A stretch of 64,000 bases of DNA from Dendrobium chrysotoxum. Its lineage: Eukaryota > Streptophyta > Magnoliopsida > Asparagales > Orchidaceae. The translations under genes and the position numbers were made by a program. The stretch covers positions 1,736,001 to 1,800,000 of the forward strand of contig CM034303.1 in NCBI GenBank assembly GCA_019925795.1, given 5' to 3'. Shown piece by piece: positions 34,801-49,800 of this stretch. Within the stretch, counting starts at the first letter, position 1. The number at the start of each line of letters is the position of its first letter. The notes below the pieces were generated by a model. The model was given only the letters and a program-made list of their open reading frames with translations. It was not told where the DNA came from and ran no database searches.

Positions 34801-37800
34801 GGATATTTCAAATTTAATGCCATTTAGGCTTAAAGATCATAATTTTGTGTTTAGACATTTGTAATGGATTCTTTTAGTTATTATCGAGGACCCTACTTTC
34901 TAAATAAGTTTCAAAGATGGGTTCTAAATTATGATGTTAAGTGAATGAAGATGTTAAAACCTTTTCCATGGATGTGATTCATATAATTCCTTCATCTTAC
35001 ATTTATTAATCTTTTATTTATATTATGGCCAAATCAGGCCATACCTTAATCCATAATTCCTTCTATACTACAATCTTTCATCACAAATCCTAGCTAAAAC
35101 TTCAAACAGGTTCCTTCATATCCATGGAAATATTTGTCTAGGATAATTTCAAGATCAACATAAATAATATCACATTTTATTGTTAAATGCTAGCAAAACA
35201 ACCTTGACCACAACTAGTCATTAATTAGCTCATGTGGGAAACTCTTACTAGGGAGTTACAACTACACATCTTATCACGGAGCAATTATCATGTATGCACA
35301 TACTGGTTTGACTGTGCTATATCATTGACTGACACTGAACAAGTTCCCATGAGGCCAAGGATAGGTTTCTTATTAGAATAACAAAAACCATGTTAAATTG
35401 AAAAATCTCTTTCATGAGGGAGGAAGATGGAAGGAGGAAGAATTCTGGACTTACATCAACATCAGATGGAACAATCTTCATCATCCCTCCCATGCAATCC
35501 TGTTGTGCATTCAAATCATTATTCATGCTATTGGAGTCGTGGAGTTCATGCTCTATTTCATGGTGTTGGCTATGCTCTGGGACCATTTGCAATGCAGAAT
35601 TCTCTAGAAAGTCTGGATTCGATGCAGCTGGAAGCTGAGGTATTGTATTAACAGCATTCATCTCCTCAAATTTCTCCTCAAATTGACTGAAAAAAATATG
35701 AAGAAAGAAATATGCAATGCAAAACCTCAGACATGAGTTTTACGAAAAGATGTCATATTCCATACTTCTAGATGAGGAAAAAGATTTTTAGCGGATTGCT
35801 TGGGTATCCATTACCTGACCAAGTAAACATCAATTGCGCCCATGGTGCTTCTCAGGACAATTCTATATCTTCTCTGGGGATACTCACCAGCCTGAATATG
35901 CAGGAGGTTGCGATGACAGAAGTATATTGGATGCAGTAGGTTATATCTAGTTCAAAAAAATTTACAGACCTCATCAGGATCCGGAACTTCAAGGGTAGTG
36001 CCATGAGGTGCTTTTATTGCAATAAGTGTTTCATTCTGCAAAAGCAGAAGTGGAAAACAGATAATCATAACCCAAGAATAAACAACATTAGTGATTCTAT
36101 TATGGTAAAGCTTTTGACAGTCAAATAGTAAGGGAAAAAAACAAAGATAAACTAAAATTGCAATACAAACGTGAAAACAGGGCAAGCCCTTGATGTCATC
36201 TTCAGTCACATAAAGCCACCTGAAGTTGTTGGAAGAATGGAAGGAAATAGGTGAAGCAACAATGAGAACTATCGTCAGTCAATATAAAATCCAAGATAGA
36301 GAATTTTCCAATCTGATATGCATGATAGGAGGGGAGCTGTTAGGGCACTCACTTTGAACTATTTTCATTTTCGCTCAGTTCCCTTATTTGTTGTTGCATT
36401 TCGCTGTAACAGGACATAAAAGCTCGTATAGATGATAAAACAGCTATAGATAAATTAAATACGGGAAACATCAACAAACCTAATATGAGCATCTAAGTTG
36501 CGCTCTTGCAAACCGAGTTTCTCGACTTCAGACTGGGGAAGGAAAAATAAAAGTAAAACCAAAAAATAAACATGAATTTTTCAGATTCTAATATGCAGAT
36601 AAATTAGTGAGAACTGCATTTGCAAACAAAGACAAAAAGTTGGTAATAAAAAGGCAACACAAGTGCATCCTTAGAAAAGAAATAGTTCGTTTAACATACT
36701 TGTAAAACTGAAACACCGTCTTCAAAATCACCTGACCTCAAGTCATCAAGTCCCCTGCAACCAAACAAATGTTCCATTTTTTGGAGATCTTAGATCAACA
36801 TAGGAGACAGATGAGCACGGAAAAGAAATCGCGCAAGTATAATTATACTTCCAACGTATTCTGTTTTTAAGTTTCTTCTCGATAAGGCCAATCCCTTCTA
36901 AAACATTTGTTATGTCGTATATGCGCCTCTTTTGCACCTACACAATAGGAATCCTCTTAATACTGCTCATGTCACCTTCAGCATAGAATATCGTTCTTCT
37001 CATTACCCAAAAGCAAAGCAAAAGAAGTGTCAGTCTAACCTCTAAAGTTTCAGCAGCTTTGTTAAGATCAAGAATACCATCCTGTGCAGTCTTAAGCAAA
37101 TTAATAAATTTCTTTGTCAACAGGCCTGAAATGGCAACAAAGCATGTCAACAGCACAACTGCACAAGTCACAAAACTATCCCCCTCTATCCACAAAACTA
37201 ATAGTATAAATAGATTGCTCAAGAGTTGTTCTATGCTTTCCATATTTGCTCCCAAGTAAACATGCACAGTCCATACAATGGATAAGTACAGAAGCATAAC
37301 GGGATTAAATCCCAACTTCTCATCAAAAAGTGCCCTATAATGTCAAAGCATTTAACAAAGAGTGCTTATACAACAACAACAACATCAAGCCTTTATCCCA
37401 CTTACAAAGAGCGCTTATGTGGAAAAAAAAAAAATTCTCGTTTAAACAACAAAAATCACTTTTAAGTTAAGCAATTATGTTTATTACCTAAAGAGCTGTC
37501 ATAGCGGCAAGTAGTAGCAGGCGTTAGAAGATTGTTAGAAGGAGAACCTGCAACAAGGCATACCAAGATATAGAATGAGAGTGAATAACGTTTTAGAAAT
37601 AATCCATAGGAAGAATTGATCACTCTCATAAAAATCCTAATTATCCAATGAAGAATGCTAGGATATCAAGTGCACATTCAAATTAACTTGAACATTGATG
37701 AAAATATCTGACAAGACTAAGAAATTACCATATGGCATTGCATAAAGCATGAAAAGTTATTTTTACCAGTATTTGACATAGGAGTCTGAGGTCCAGATTT

Positions 37801-40800
37801 ATAGAACTTAGCAACTTTGGATCTAGTACAGTTCCTTCCTCCTTTCCCTGAAACTGGTGTCAGGAGGGAATTGCTATCTACTTCAGCTTGTCCAGGGCTA
37901 TTAATCCACTCGGCTGATTCGGCAACATCATTATCATCATGAACAGCTTTTCTTTTTAACTGAATATGGCATGCCATTTTTATCATATAAATATTCAGGA
38001 GCTAAGCAATAACCTCAAAACACCAAAAAGAATGAGTGACTATTAATGAAAACGGGCAAAAAATACAATGCAATCTAAAGAACAACAAACTAAGCTACTT
38101 ACAGTGAGTTAAATGTTTCTATAGCTATTTGAGACTTACATAATTCCATCACACATACATGAATCAAAATGCAATTTAAAGACATCATCATGAACATTAA
38201 CGTATATTTACCTCATAGATAAGAGTTTGAAGGATAACGTTATAAAAATTGACAGAATTGGAGATAGAATTATAACTTTGAAGATTATTGTTGATGTTAA
38301 AATTATTAATATTATAAGTGCTTATGCTCCTCAAGTAGTTTTTGATATGTGTTCAAAATAAAAATTTAAGAATGACTTAAAAAAATTAATATAAAATATA
38401 CCACTTGAAGAATGAGTTTTTATTAGAGGAGATTTAAATGAACATGTCAGTAATGAGGTAGAGGTTTTTAAAAGCATTCATGGTGGCTATAAGTTTGGAG
38501 CAACTAATAAAGGTGGTAAGAATATATTAGATTTTGCTAGAATTTTGCTCTAGCTTATAATTTTGTAATTTGTAATACTTATTTAAGAAAAGATATGAGC
38601 ATCTCATCACTTATAAGAATGGATATAGTAAAACTTTGATAGATTATTTTCTTATAAGAAAAATAGATTGTTTAGATTACAAAGATTATAAAATTATTCC
38701 GAATGAAAATTTATATATCAAACATCATTTATTAGTTTTGGACTTTAAGATGAAGAGGCAGAATATGAAAAATAAAGTAAAACGTTGTTCTAGGATTAAA
38801 TAAGGGCATTTAAAGAACACTAAAAAAAATATTTTTGTGAGTAAGATTCTAGATCTTAAGATTTTGTCTGTACATGAGATAGCTACGTTATATGTGAAAA
38901 AGTAGCTAGTAATATTAAAAATGTTGCAAAGGATGTGTGGAGTATCAAAACGAAAAGCCTCTAATAATAAAAATAGTTAGCAGTGAAATCAAAATGTATA
39001 AGAAAAGATCAAAAATAAAAAAGCTTGGTTATAAAAATTGGCTTAGATGTAAAAAATCAAAAAATTAGGAATGATATAAAGAGGCCCGTAAAGAGTCTAA
39101 GAAAGCAATATGCGATACAAAGATATTTGTTTTTAATGATTTATATAATAAATTAGATACTAAAGAGGGTGAAAGATATATATATACTGATAAGGATTTA
39201 GTTCAAGTGAAGTGCATTAAAGATGAAAATCAAAAAGTGCTTTTTCAGAAGAGGATATTCAACAAAGATGGATGAGATATTTTGCAAAAATTTTTAATAA
39301 AGATTGTGAAAATACGATTGATTTTAGTGACCTTAGCATTCTAAATGAAAATAGATAATTTTATTTTTATTGGCGTATTAGTAAAACTGAAGTTAGAGAG
39401 GCTTTAAAGAAAAATAAAGAGTGGAAAAACTATTGGACCTGATGATATTCCAATAGAGGTGTGGAAATGCTTAGGCGATGAAAGAATCTATTGGCTTATT
39501 AAGCTTTTTAATATTATTTTGAAGACTAAAAAGATGTCAGATGAGTGGAGAATGAGTATGTTAATTCTTATTTTTAAGAATAAAAATGATGCACAAGATT
39601 ATACGAATTATAGATGAATTAAGTTGATGTGTCATACTTTAAAACTTTGGGAGAGAGTTATGGAGCATAGGTTACGACGTGATACTAATGTTTCTCAAAA
39701 TTAATTTGGATTCATGCCGAGTAGTTCTACTATGGAAGGTATACATTTATTGACAGGTTTGATGGAGAAGTATAGAGAGAATAAGGAGGATTTACATATG
39801 ATTTTTATTGTTTAGAGAAAGCATATGATAAAGTTCCAAGAGAAGTGCTATGGAGAGTTCTATAAATGAAAGGGGTTAATAATGATTATATTCAAGTCAT
39901 TAAGGATATTTATGCAGGAGTTGTTACTTGTTACAAACACAAGGTGGTTTGACCAAGTGTTTTCCTGCTGTAGTTGGATTACATCAAGGATCAGCCTTAA
40001 GCCCATATCTTTTTGCTTTAGTCATGGATGTTCTACTAGACATTTGCAAGAGGATGTACTCTGGTGCATGTTTTTTGCTGATGATATTCTTCTTGTTGAT
40101 AAGACTAGAGAGGGAGTTGAACGTAAACTTGAATTATTGAGGTCAACCTTAGAGTTTAAAGGTTTTTGTTTGAGTAGATCTAAAATCAAATACATGAACT
40201 GCAATTTTAGTAGTAATACATCTAAAGAGGGTTTTGTGACTTTAAGTGATCAAGTCATTAATAAGAGTACACGTTTTAGATATCTTGGTTCTATTGTTCA
40301 AAGTGATGGTGAAATAGATGAGTATATTATTAGTAGAATTCAAGTTGGTTGGTTGAAGTGGAGGAATGCATCGGGCTTGTTGTGTGATAGAAAAGTACCA
40401 CTCAAACTTAAGGGAAAATTCTATAAAATCGTGGTAAGACTTGCAATATTTTATGGAGCAGAATGTTGCCCATTAAAAGAGAAGCATAATATTAATTTAA
40501 GTCTTGCAGAGATGAGGATGCTCAGGTGGATGAGTGGCTTTACTCTTAGAGATAGAATACGAAACGAGCATATACGTGAAAAGGTTGGAGTAGCTCCAGT
40601 GGCAGATAAGATTAGAGAGAGTCACCTTAGATGGTTTGGTCACATAAAACGGCGGCCCTCCAATGACCCAATTAGGAGAGTAAATGTATTAGATTTGGCC
40701 TATGTTAAAAAAGATAGAGGTAGACCAAGAAGACTTGGTTAGAAAATATTAGAAATAACTTTTCTTTATTAGATTTAAATGAGAATTTGACTCTTAACAT

Positions 40801-43800
40801 AACACAATGGAGAAAAAGAATTCATGTAGCCAACCCCACAATGGGATAAAGGCTTGATGTTGTTGTTTGTTGTTTTTATATCATGAACATTAGCGTAGTC
40901 CCAACTATTTGGGATTGGCTATAATACAAATCCTTCTCAATTCTCCCTATCAAAAGTTGCATGAGGTGTTAGCACTAGAGTCTATGTTAGCATTCCTAAG
41001 CAACTTCTAGCCATGCTACCGTGTCACCCCCAATTTCATTTAGTTCATTCCACATTTCATCTATTTATACTTCTTGGTGGTTCATCTCCTGCTCAAAATT
41101 ACATAAATCAACGAAGTCTATTTTCTATTATCTCATCCTTAATAGGAGCAATTCACATCATTTCTCTAATATAATGATTACTGACTCTATCATTCCTAGC
41201 TATGCTACAAACCCATCTCACATTCTCATTTCAACCACTCAATATGTTCGTTAAAGTTATATATTTTATATCTTATAAGTTATTTTGAGAAATATACTTG
41301 TATAATGATGTATAAATGAGAAACACAATTGCATCATTATACATCATGTACAATATCTAGAAGGCTATATAAATATTTCAACTTCATTCATCCACTCAAG
41401 GGTTACAAGAAATGTTACGCATAGATTGTGTAAGCTTTTTTGGGGGACCTCTAGCAATATTACTATAAGTCTACGGATATTCCTCTTTTGCACAACTTTC
41501 AACCATGTTAACATAACCTCAACAATCTTCCTTCTAATCCCTGCACATTCAATTTATTTAACCACCTTGTTAATACATCTATTGCAATCCATTATACATG
41601 CCCAAATCACCTAAATTTACTTTCCACTAACTCATCTTCAACAATGTGCTGAACATCTCTATAATATTATCATTTTTAACCCTCTAGTTTCTAGTTTTAT
41701 AGCACATCCATCTAGCATTCTCATTTCCAATAGTCAGCCTAATTGTCAATGACTTCTTTGTTGCCCAATATTTGCATCCATAATTCATAAACGATCCAAA
41801 TGAAACTTTATAAAAGTTAGCTATAGCTTTACGTGATATTCTATTATCGATTGGTCCATTTGAAGCAGTTCTATTTTACCAACCAACTCTTAACTCTAAG
41901 AACTTGAGTCATTACTATATTCCTATTTATAAAAAAAAATCTACGATATGGAATTATATCATGCTTAGGTACCATGACTCCTAGTACTATGGAATAGTTA
42001 TCAAAACAAATATACTAAATTGCATGTATTATGCTCAATTGTAATTCTAACGCAAAGCCTATTATCATTTAAGAAACAAATGAACTAAATTTCTAATAAA
42101 TTGCTACATAGCTAAGTCTGCAATACTTGACCTTCAACCCAAATGAAGACATCAAAATCCAATGCTTTATAGCTTGAAAGAAGGTCCAAATAGTCTAGGA
42201 CAAGAAAAAATGATAGCAACCAGCATTTAAAAAATAAGACCAGAGCTTCACAAGCAATATGATGAAAGAGGCCATACGAACTAGGATTGCCAATGAAAAT
42301 CTAACAAGCAGTGTGAAAAGCCAAGCAACAAGCATATAAAATTAAAAAAAAAAACAGAAGCTATTAAACCAAAACAGATATTAACTATCATAGATAAACA
42401 TAAAAAAAAGATAGAAATCAACTCAAGCAAAAGTTCTATGGCCTTCTATTAGCCATTAGTGACTAGAATTAGGGATCATGAAAATCATGCGCACAGTTGA
42501 AACTTCATGTAATCAACAAAAAGCTAAATTGTAATGAATCAAACTAATCAAAATCCCACATTCAACAAATAAAGAGTATATGTATACATATATATAGGAT
42601 GAAAAGATTAAAAAAATGAAAAATAGCTCCCCCAAAAAATAAGCATTGTTGTTGTACACCCATGACTATCTATGCAGATGCCAGTTCGAAGGTATCATGT
42701 AGGTTATGTTTGGGTCGAGCAGAAGTAGGAAGTACTCTCTCCTCTCTCGGAACAGTCAGTTCAAGGGACTCGCTCAAGAGCTAGGAAGGAGCTTAGCATT
42801 GGAGCACAACGGACTAGCTTCGGCCACCACTTCTAAGCATTCGCCCACCTCAGCAAGGGCGACCTTAGAAATTCCTCTCTTAGTCAACAAAAATATAAGG
42901 AGTTTTATTTAAACCATTGTCTTTTTTTTTTTTAATTAAGCATATGTAAATCTCAATATGAGGACTGTATTCATGTTGGACAAGATTCTACACAACATCG
43001 ATTGAAAATATATTATCACAACAAAATAACATAAATTCTTCATATTTGATTTTTAGATAATCATATATAATTTTAAGCCCAAAATTTTCACATAAGCCTT
43101 GAGCCATAGCTCTAAACTAAATTTCATAACTTGATTTTACCACTACTATATGTTTCTTACTCCTCTTTGTAATGAGACTACCTTCAAGAAAGGTACAATA
43201 TAGTCGTTGACCTATTATTGATTGATCAAGCATAGTCCATATTTGTATAGATATTCAGCCTAAGTTCTTTATTTTCCTTAAACAATATTTGACTTCTTGG
43301 TGTGGCCTTTATATGATGATAGATCTAATGGAAAGAATTGATTTAGTATACCAACTGCAAAGGCAATATTTAACCTTATGTGGGATAAGTAAATGATTCT
43401 CCAAACCAATCTTTAGTACCTTTCTCAATCTATCAAACTATTGTTCTAATCTTCACCCAACCTAAAATTGGGTTCAGTAGGCAATTTAGCATCCTTGACG
43501 CCTAGAGTAACAATTTCTTTCAAGGGATCCAACACATATTTCTAGTGAGGCATAAGTAGGACTTCTTTGAAATATGCTGCAACAATTCCCAAGATATATT
43601 TCAGCCTCTAAAATTCCTTAATCTTAAACTTGTGTGTAGGAGTTTTCTTGATGAACACTTTTACAAAGTCATTTCATGTAATCATAATGTCATCTGCATC
43701 GCAATAGGATAATAGTTTCTCCTTTTGCAATATGTTTTATAAAGAAAGTATTATCACCTTGACTTTTGCATGCACCCCATTGTCAACATTCTTTTATTAA

Positions 43801-46800
43801 TCTTTCAAATCATGCTGTAGGGGATTATTTTAAGCCATATATTACTTTTTATTACTTGTATACCTTAGAGCCATTAAAATCATTGTCAAATCCAAAAGAA
43901 GGTTCAAAACACACCTCATCTTATAAGTCTCCACAAAAGAAAGCATATTTTATATCAAACTAAAATATATTTCAATTGAAAATTAAGATATGAGATGAAA
44001 GAATCATTGAAATAAACATTTTTCCATATAAGAAAAGTTTCTAGATAATTTATTCCACATGTTTGGGTATATCCTTTTGTTAGTAACCAGGCTTGATATC
44101 TTTCTAGGGACCACAAACTTTGTATTTCAAGGTGCACACCCATTTACATCCTACTGGCCTTTTCCCTTCTACAAAGCCAACAACTAAACGTGTTAAATTT
44201 GCTTCTTATTCCCTTAATTCCTCTCTAATGGGCTTGCTCATAATTCTTATTTTTATGTGGTTACTGTAGATTTTGAGGAATGCTAACGAAGTTAAATTTA
44301 ACAAGAAAAAATTTTGTAGACTGGGTAGCCTATGGAAGGAAACATTGAGAGAAAATACTACATACATCTTCTAATCTTTTTTTCTCACAATAACAGGCAA
44401 ATCCATATTGATCGAACAAGATTACCGTAAGTAGAGGGGACGTGAATTAAATAATTGGTTTGGACTCTTTGATCTCCTCAAGCCTTAAAATTGACAATTT
44501 CTTCCCTAAGTAGACATGGATTGATGAATTAGCGACATTTAGTTCAATCATGCTTTGTTCAATAAGAATGTTTTCGGATGTAGTTTACATAATAAGTTTT
44601 TTGAGGTAGTTTCAAAGAAGGTTCAACAAGAATGCTTTTGGATATAGTTAAAATAATAATTTTTTTAGGTAGTTTCAACTTTCAAAGAAAGTTTCAAGAA
44701 TATTTTTAAAAGTGAACATAATGAAAAGTTGATGATTAATAATGGGAGTATTATCAAGATCAAAAAATTCATTTTCCACCTTTGTAGTATCTCCCACCGC
44801 ACCGAGAATAAATGAGTCTAGAATGTACATTTCATTTTCATAAAAATCGCATCCATGGAAATAAAAATTTCTTAGCTATTGAATGATATTACTTTTATCT
44901 TCTTTTTTTTTTATGTGTGAGTAACCAATAAATACACATTTCAAAGCTCTAGGAACGAATTTTCCTTTATCATGTGTATGAACATACACAAAGGCGGCAA
45001 TCAAAAATTTTACTATGAATATTCTCAAATGTGTTGAAATCCAAGTAAAATTTGGAGAGCTTGCCATAAAAATTTTATCCCTAAGACTCAAGATGAAATC
45101 TCATTAATAATGTGATCTTTGGAACGGCTTTTTCCCAAAAGTACTTTAGGAATTTTATTTTGAAGCAAAAATGTCTAAACAACATTGAGAAAATATATAT
45201 ATTTTTTCATCTAGCCGCTCCATTTGTTGGAATATATCAAAATAAAAGGATTCAAGGATAATCCCTTCTTTTATGAATGAGGATGACTTTGGTTGAAAAA
45301 TATTTAATGTTAATAGAAGGAACTCTTCTAATAGGAACTCTAAATTAGGTGCTTTTTATTTCATAAAAGATGGGAAAGATGCTAATTAGTTCATATTTTT
45401 CTTTCATAAGAAATAACCAATTAATCCAAGTGTAATCATCAATAAAATACACAAACCACTTAGGACTACAGACGGTGAGAATTTAAGATCATATATGCCA
45501 ATGTGTACTAAGGAAACGGGACCAAATGCACTAGTATTATTTGATGGATAAGATTTAAGATGATATTTATTAAACTCGTAAAGATCATATTAAGATCTTC
45601 CAACATCATAATTTTAATATAAAAATAAAACAAAAATTTAAAAAGATCAATAGGGAGAAGACCAAGGAAAGGTATTGAAGCCAAATGTCAATTGATTAGG
45701 AGATGGAAGGTTTTGACAAGCAAGAAAAGGGATAGCCGATTTCATTTGTCAGTACTCACTTAAGCAAGATAGTAGTCCATTCTTCTCTATAGCAAGATCC
45801 AATCATCCTCCCGGTGAACTAATCTTAACAAACACAATGAGAAGAGAAAAAAGGTTACTTTGCATTTTAGGTCTATCGTGAGTTATGAACTAATATAAGA
45901 TTATTAGAAAATGTAAATAGTTCTTGAAAAAGGTTTTATATTTATTATTTCTTAGCTAGCAACAATTATAGATGAGCCATCCACAATAATGATTTTTTTT
46001 ATTACCATTGCATGGATTATAAGCATTGAATTTATTGAATAATGAGTCGTATGATTAATAGCATTTGAATCTAAGATCCAAGAATTACTAAGGGTAAAAC
46101 CTGAAGCACGAAAAACATAGGAAAAAGGGTTCTCATCAAGTTAATATGTACCAGATGATGTAGCAATGGAGTTGAGAAGATCACAAAATTTTTCACTTTC
46201 TTTTGTCCTAAATCACACATTCATAAGAGTCAAGTTTATCATAAGTGAACCCTATTACCATTAAAAATGATGGCTTGACTTTGTCCACAAAATCTCCCAT
46301 TCCAACTAAGAAAATTGCTTTTCCTATGAAGCTTGAAGCAATTATTCGTCATATGAAATGATTTTTTGCACTATGTACATCAAATTCCTTCTTGTTTTAA
46401 TAACTTTGTATCATTTGATTTGTTGATTTGTCGCAAATTTCTCCCTTTACACTCAGTCTTTCAACTCTACGATCATCATGATTCAGACATCCATGTTCCA
46501 CAAGTCAAGCTTTACACTCTCACCCCCCTCCAGATAAATTAAAATATAAATTTCATTAGGTGATGGTAATGCCACTTTTTGTAGCACTTGTATTCAAATG
46601 TACATAAAATTCAAAAATTCTCCCCCTTTCAAAAAGCTTCTTTAGCATTACAGCATCATCATTGTATTTCATCTTAATATTTTAGCAATTTTCAAGCCAA
46701 AACTCTTCAATAAATTATAGTATTCTATGAAAAATTAGTATCTTATTTTACTATTGATATCCTCATTTTGATTTTGCCGATCAAAATGACATTTTGCATA

Positions 46801-49800
46801 GTTGCATCTTGTAACAAGTATGATAAATGGCTTCTCAAACTTCCCAAGCAATAGTAAAGAACGGGCAATGTACACCAATTTCTAGCTGCATAAAATTCCC
46901 CAATAATGACATGCTCAAGGAATAGTCTTCCTCATTTGAAGATTGTACATTAGGTGTTATAAATCTAGCCATGTTTTGATACGGTGACTTAGCTTCCATG
47001 TCCACTTTAGCAATAACTTCATAATTTGTGACAAATAGAGACATTTTATTTTGTTTGACCAATAAGCTTATTTAATATTGCAAAACTCCTCATTTGCTGA
47101 ATGAGGGACTAATTTATTGATGATTCCTAAACTATCCAACCGATTTTCAAAAGTTTCATAAATTTGAAGGTTAAGTAAACAAAGATAGGACGTTGGAATA
47201 AAACAAATGTTGATAAAAGAGCCCTTGGAAGAATGTTAGATCCAAAATCTAGACAAACAATATAGGTTGACAAATAAATCAACAATGTTGATTGTTTAGA
47301 CCAAGGATAGCGGACAGAAGAGGAAAAAAAAAGCTGATGTTCTTGGTAAATAGAGAAATTGAAAAAACTCTTTTGATTCAGTTTGAAGGTACCCCAAAAA
47401 AACTTTTAATGAACAAACAACAACATAATTCTAATGAACAAAGAGAACAATATTAGAGACAACTAAGGAACTAAACAAATATAGCAAATAGAAGCAATCA
47501 TATACCAAATGGACTAGATCTATAATAGAACTTGCTTTGATATTGTGACAAAATAATAAAACGGAAGTAGAAGAAAGTGTGAAGGACGGAGGAATCAATT
47601 CCTCTAGTAATTTCTTCTTGTATAGGTGGCTACCTTTCTATCATTATTTTTTGAAGGAGAATGTTGACCTCCTTGTGCATCCCACAGTTCAATCTAATCG
47701 AGTGCTAAGCAAATGACGAGAAATGGATGAGGTGTTGGGCAAAATCAGCTTGAAATGCATCATGCATATAAAAAATAACTCACCCATCACTCCGTTTGTG
47801 AAACGACCTACATTGCTAGGCCCGGAACATCGAGATTATTAAGAAACATGATGAAAACAATGAACAAACGAAACAATGCCATGTAAAATATGGTTTAAAA
47901 TGACTTGATCGCAATCATCCAAATCTTGCTCGATTCGTAAAATGGATTGTGCTGACGTGTCCAAAACATCAAAAAGAACACCACTAACATCCAAGTTACT
48001 GCACAAAAAATACAAGAAATACGCTTGTGCAAGAAGCAATGATGCATAATCAATAAGTTCAAGCGTCAAAACACACACACACACATATATATATATATTC
48101 AAAATCAATCAATTCTCAAATCCCCGTTGAAATCCTCTTTTCCCAACAAATCCCCAAAAATCTAGCTCTTATCCCTGAAATCCAACTCACATAGTATTGC
48201 AGCATAGTGGAGGTTAACCTATCTGTCCAATCCATGGTTTTGAAAACCGGACCGGACCGACCGGTTCAACCATAAACCGGTTATATAGTCTATTTGGTCT
48301 GCCTTAAAACTGGCCAACCGTTGAATCTTTCCCGATTTTTAAGAATATACTAATCCAATTGATATCCTATTTAAATAATTAAATAAATAAATTTAATATA
48401 AAACATTTAATTAAATATTAATTAATAAATTAATTTAAATATAATAAATTTTAATTTTACAATAAGCCTAAATTTATGTAATAATTATTTACCATCTAAG
48501 CACCAACACAACATGCTCATATGGTCCCACCACCCCATGTGAGCTCCTAACACATAAAAACAAAAAAAGTTGTATAAATAAAACAAAACAAAGCTCCCAC
48601 TAATGTGGTACTAAATAACTTAGTTCAAATTTTCTACTTCAAAATAGATATATTATATATTTTTAAAAAATAATTATTTTTTAAATAATGAGAATAATAT
48701 TTATTTTGTTAGTTAATTATATTTAATTGACTATCTTTTTTATTTTTTACTTTTTAAATATACATAATTAAAATTTAACTTTTATCTATTTATTAATTAT
48801 AAATAATTTAATATGAAAGATTTATAGATGCAAAATTATAATATGAATTTAACATATAATTTATGGTTGTAAAATTTATCTAAACATAAAATATAAATTA
48901 ATAAATTTATATTAAATTTAACATAAATTAGTAATAATTTCTATTAAATTTATAAGTTTATATATAAACTAAATTTATTTTTAGTCATAAATTTATACCA
49001 TTATATTTATTATATCATTATTGTATCATTTATTTTTTATTTAAATAATTATAATATTTATTATGTCATCTGATTCAACCATGATCAAGCTATTAAACCT
49101 TGAATCTCTCATTTTTTCGGTTTGACATCCAGTTCAGCTTTTACAACCTTGATGAAATCTAACCTCATTTCATTTAAATAAAATCTAAAAAAGAAAGAGA
49201 GAATAAAATCCTATCCCATCTCTACTCAACCCCTCATTCATGCATCTCTTCCTTCACCTTCATTTGTATCCCACTCTCTTGTTCTTAGCTCCTAAAATAT
49301 TGTTGTGCTCCCCTCCTCTCTTTGGGCTCACACATAAGAACCCTACCTTTTTTGACTACAACATGAAACCCTCAAGTGGCCCAAACGACTCCAACACACA
49401 TGAAGATATAATAAGAACTAAGAGAATTTGTTGAGCATTTCATTTTATCATTTCTACTAAATGTATGCGAATCTAAGAGAACCTATAGTAGGAAATAGGA
49501 ATATATAATATTTATAGGCTGGAAGATAAGTATAGGATTACTTTTAACTAAGCCAACTCATAGATTGATGAGTTGGCAAAAATGACTCCATGGATCAATG
49601 AGATGGATGGGAGAATGAAAAAACTCTTAAGGTCTTCGATGTAAGGCTGGCAGGCATTACCATCAGAACAAGGGGAACCACAGGGAGCTATAGCAAAAGA
49701 GGTGGGTGAATGCTAGACAAGTGGAGACAATGTCTATTGGAGGCAGAGTCTATAGGAGGCAAATGTTAGTGGAGGCATTACTTATCACATAAGCCATGTT

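Larger units (their letters stand above)
11165..35454 (-). other. E2F intron 12, about 24.3 kb, transposon-filled
   Basis: Bounded by donor GAT|GTAAGT (35454) and acceptor CTCAG|ACG (11165). It contains the hairpin element, Copia with nested insertions, the Cassandra-like array, a solo LTR and the foldback structure listed below. No E2F exon is missing between SDVD and TDADYW in comparison with the family pattern. Confidence 0.8.

Noticed and set aside
39882..40742. 286-residue frame as a host gene
   Set aside because: It is the C-terminal part of a LINE reverse-transcriptase ORF, with FADD and LRWFGHIK motifs and flanking target duplications.
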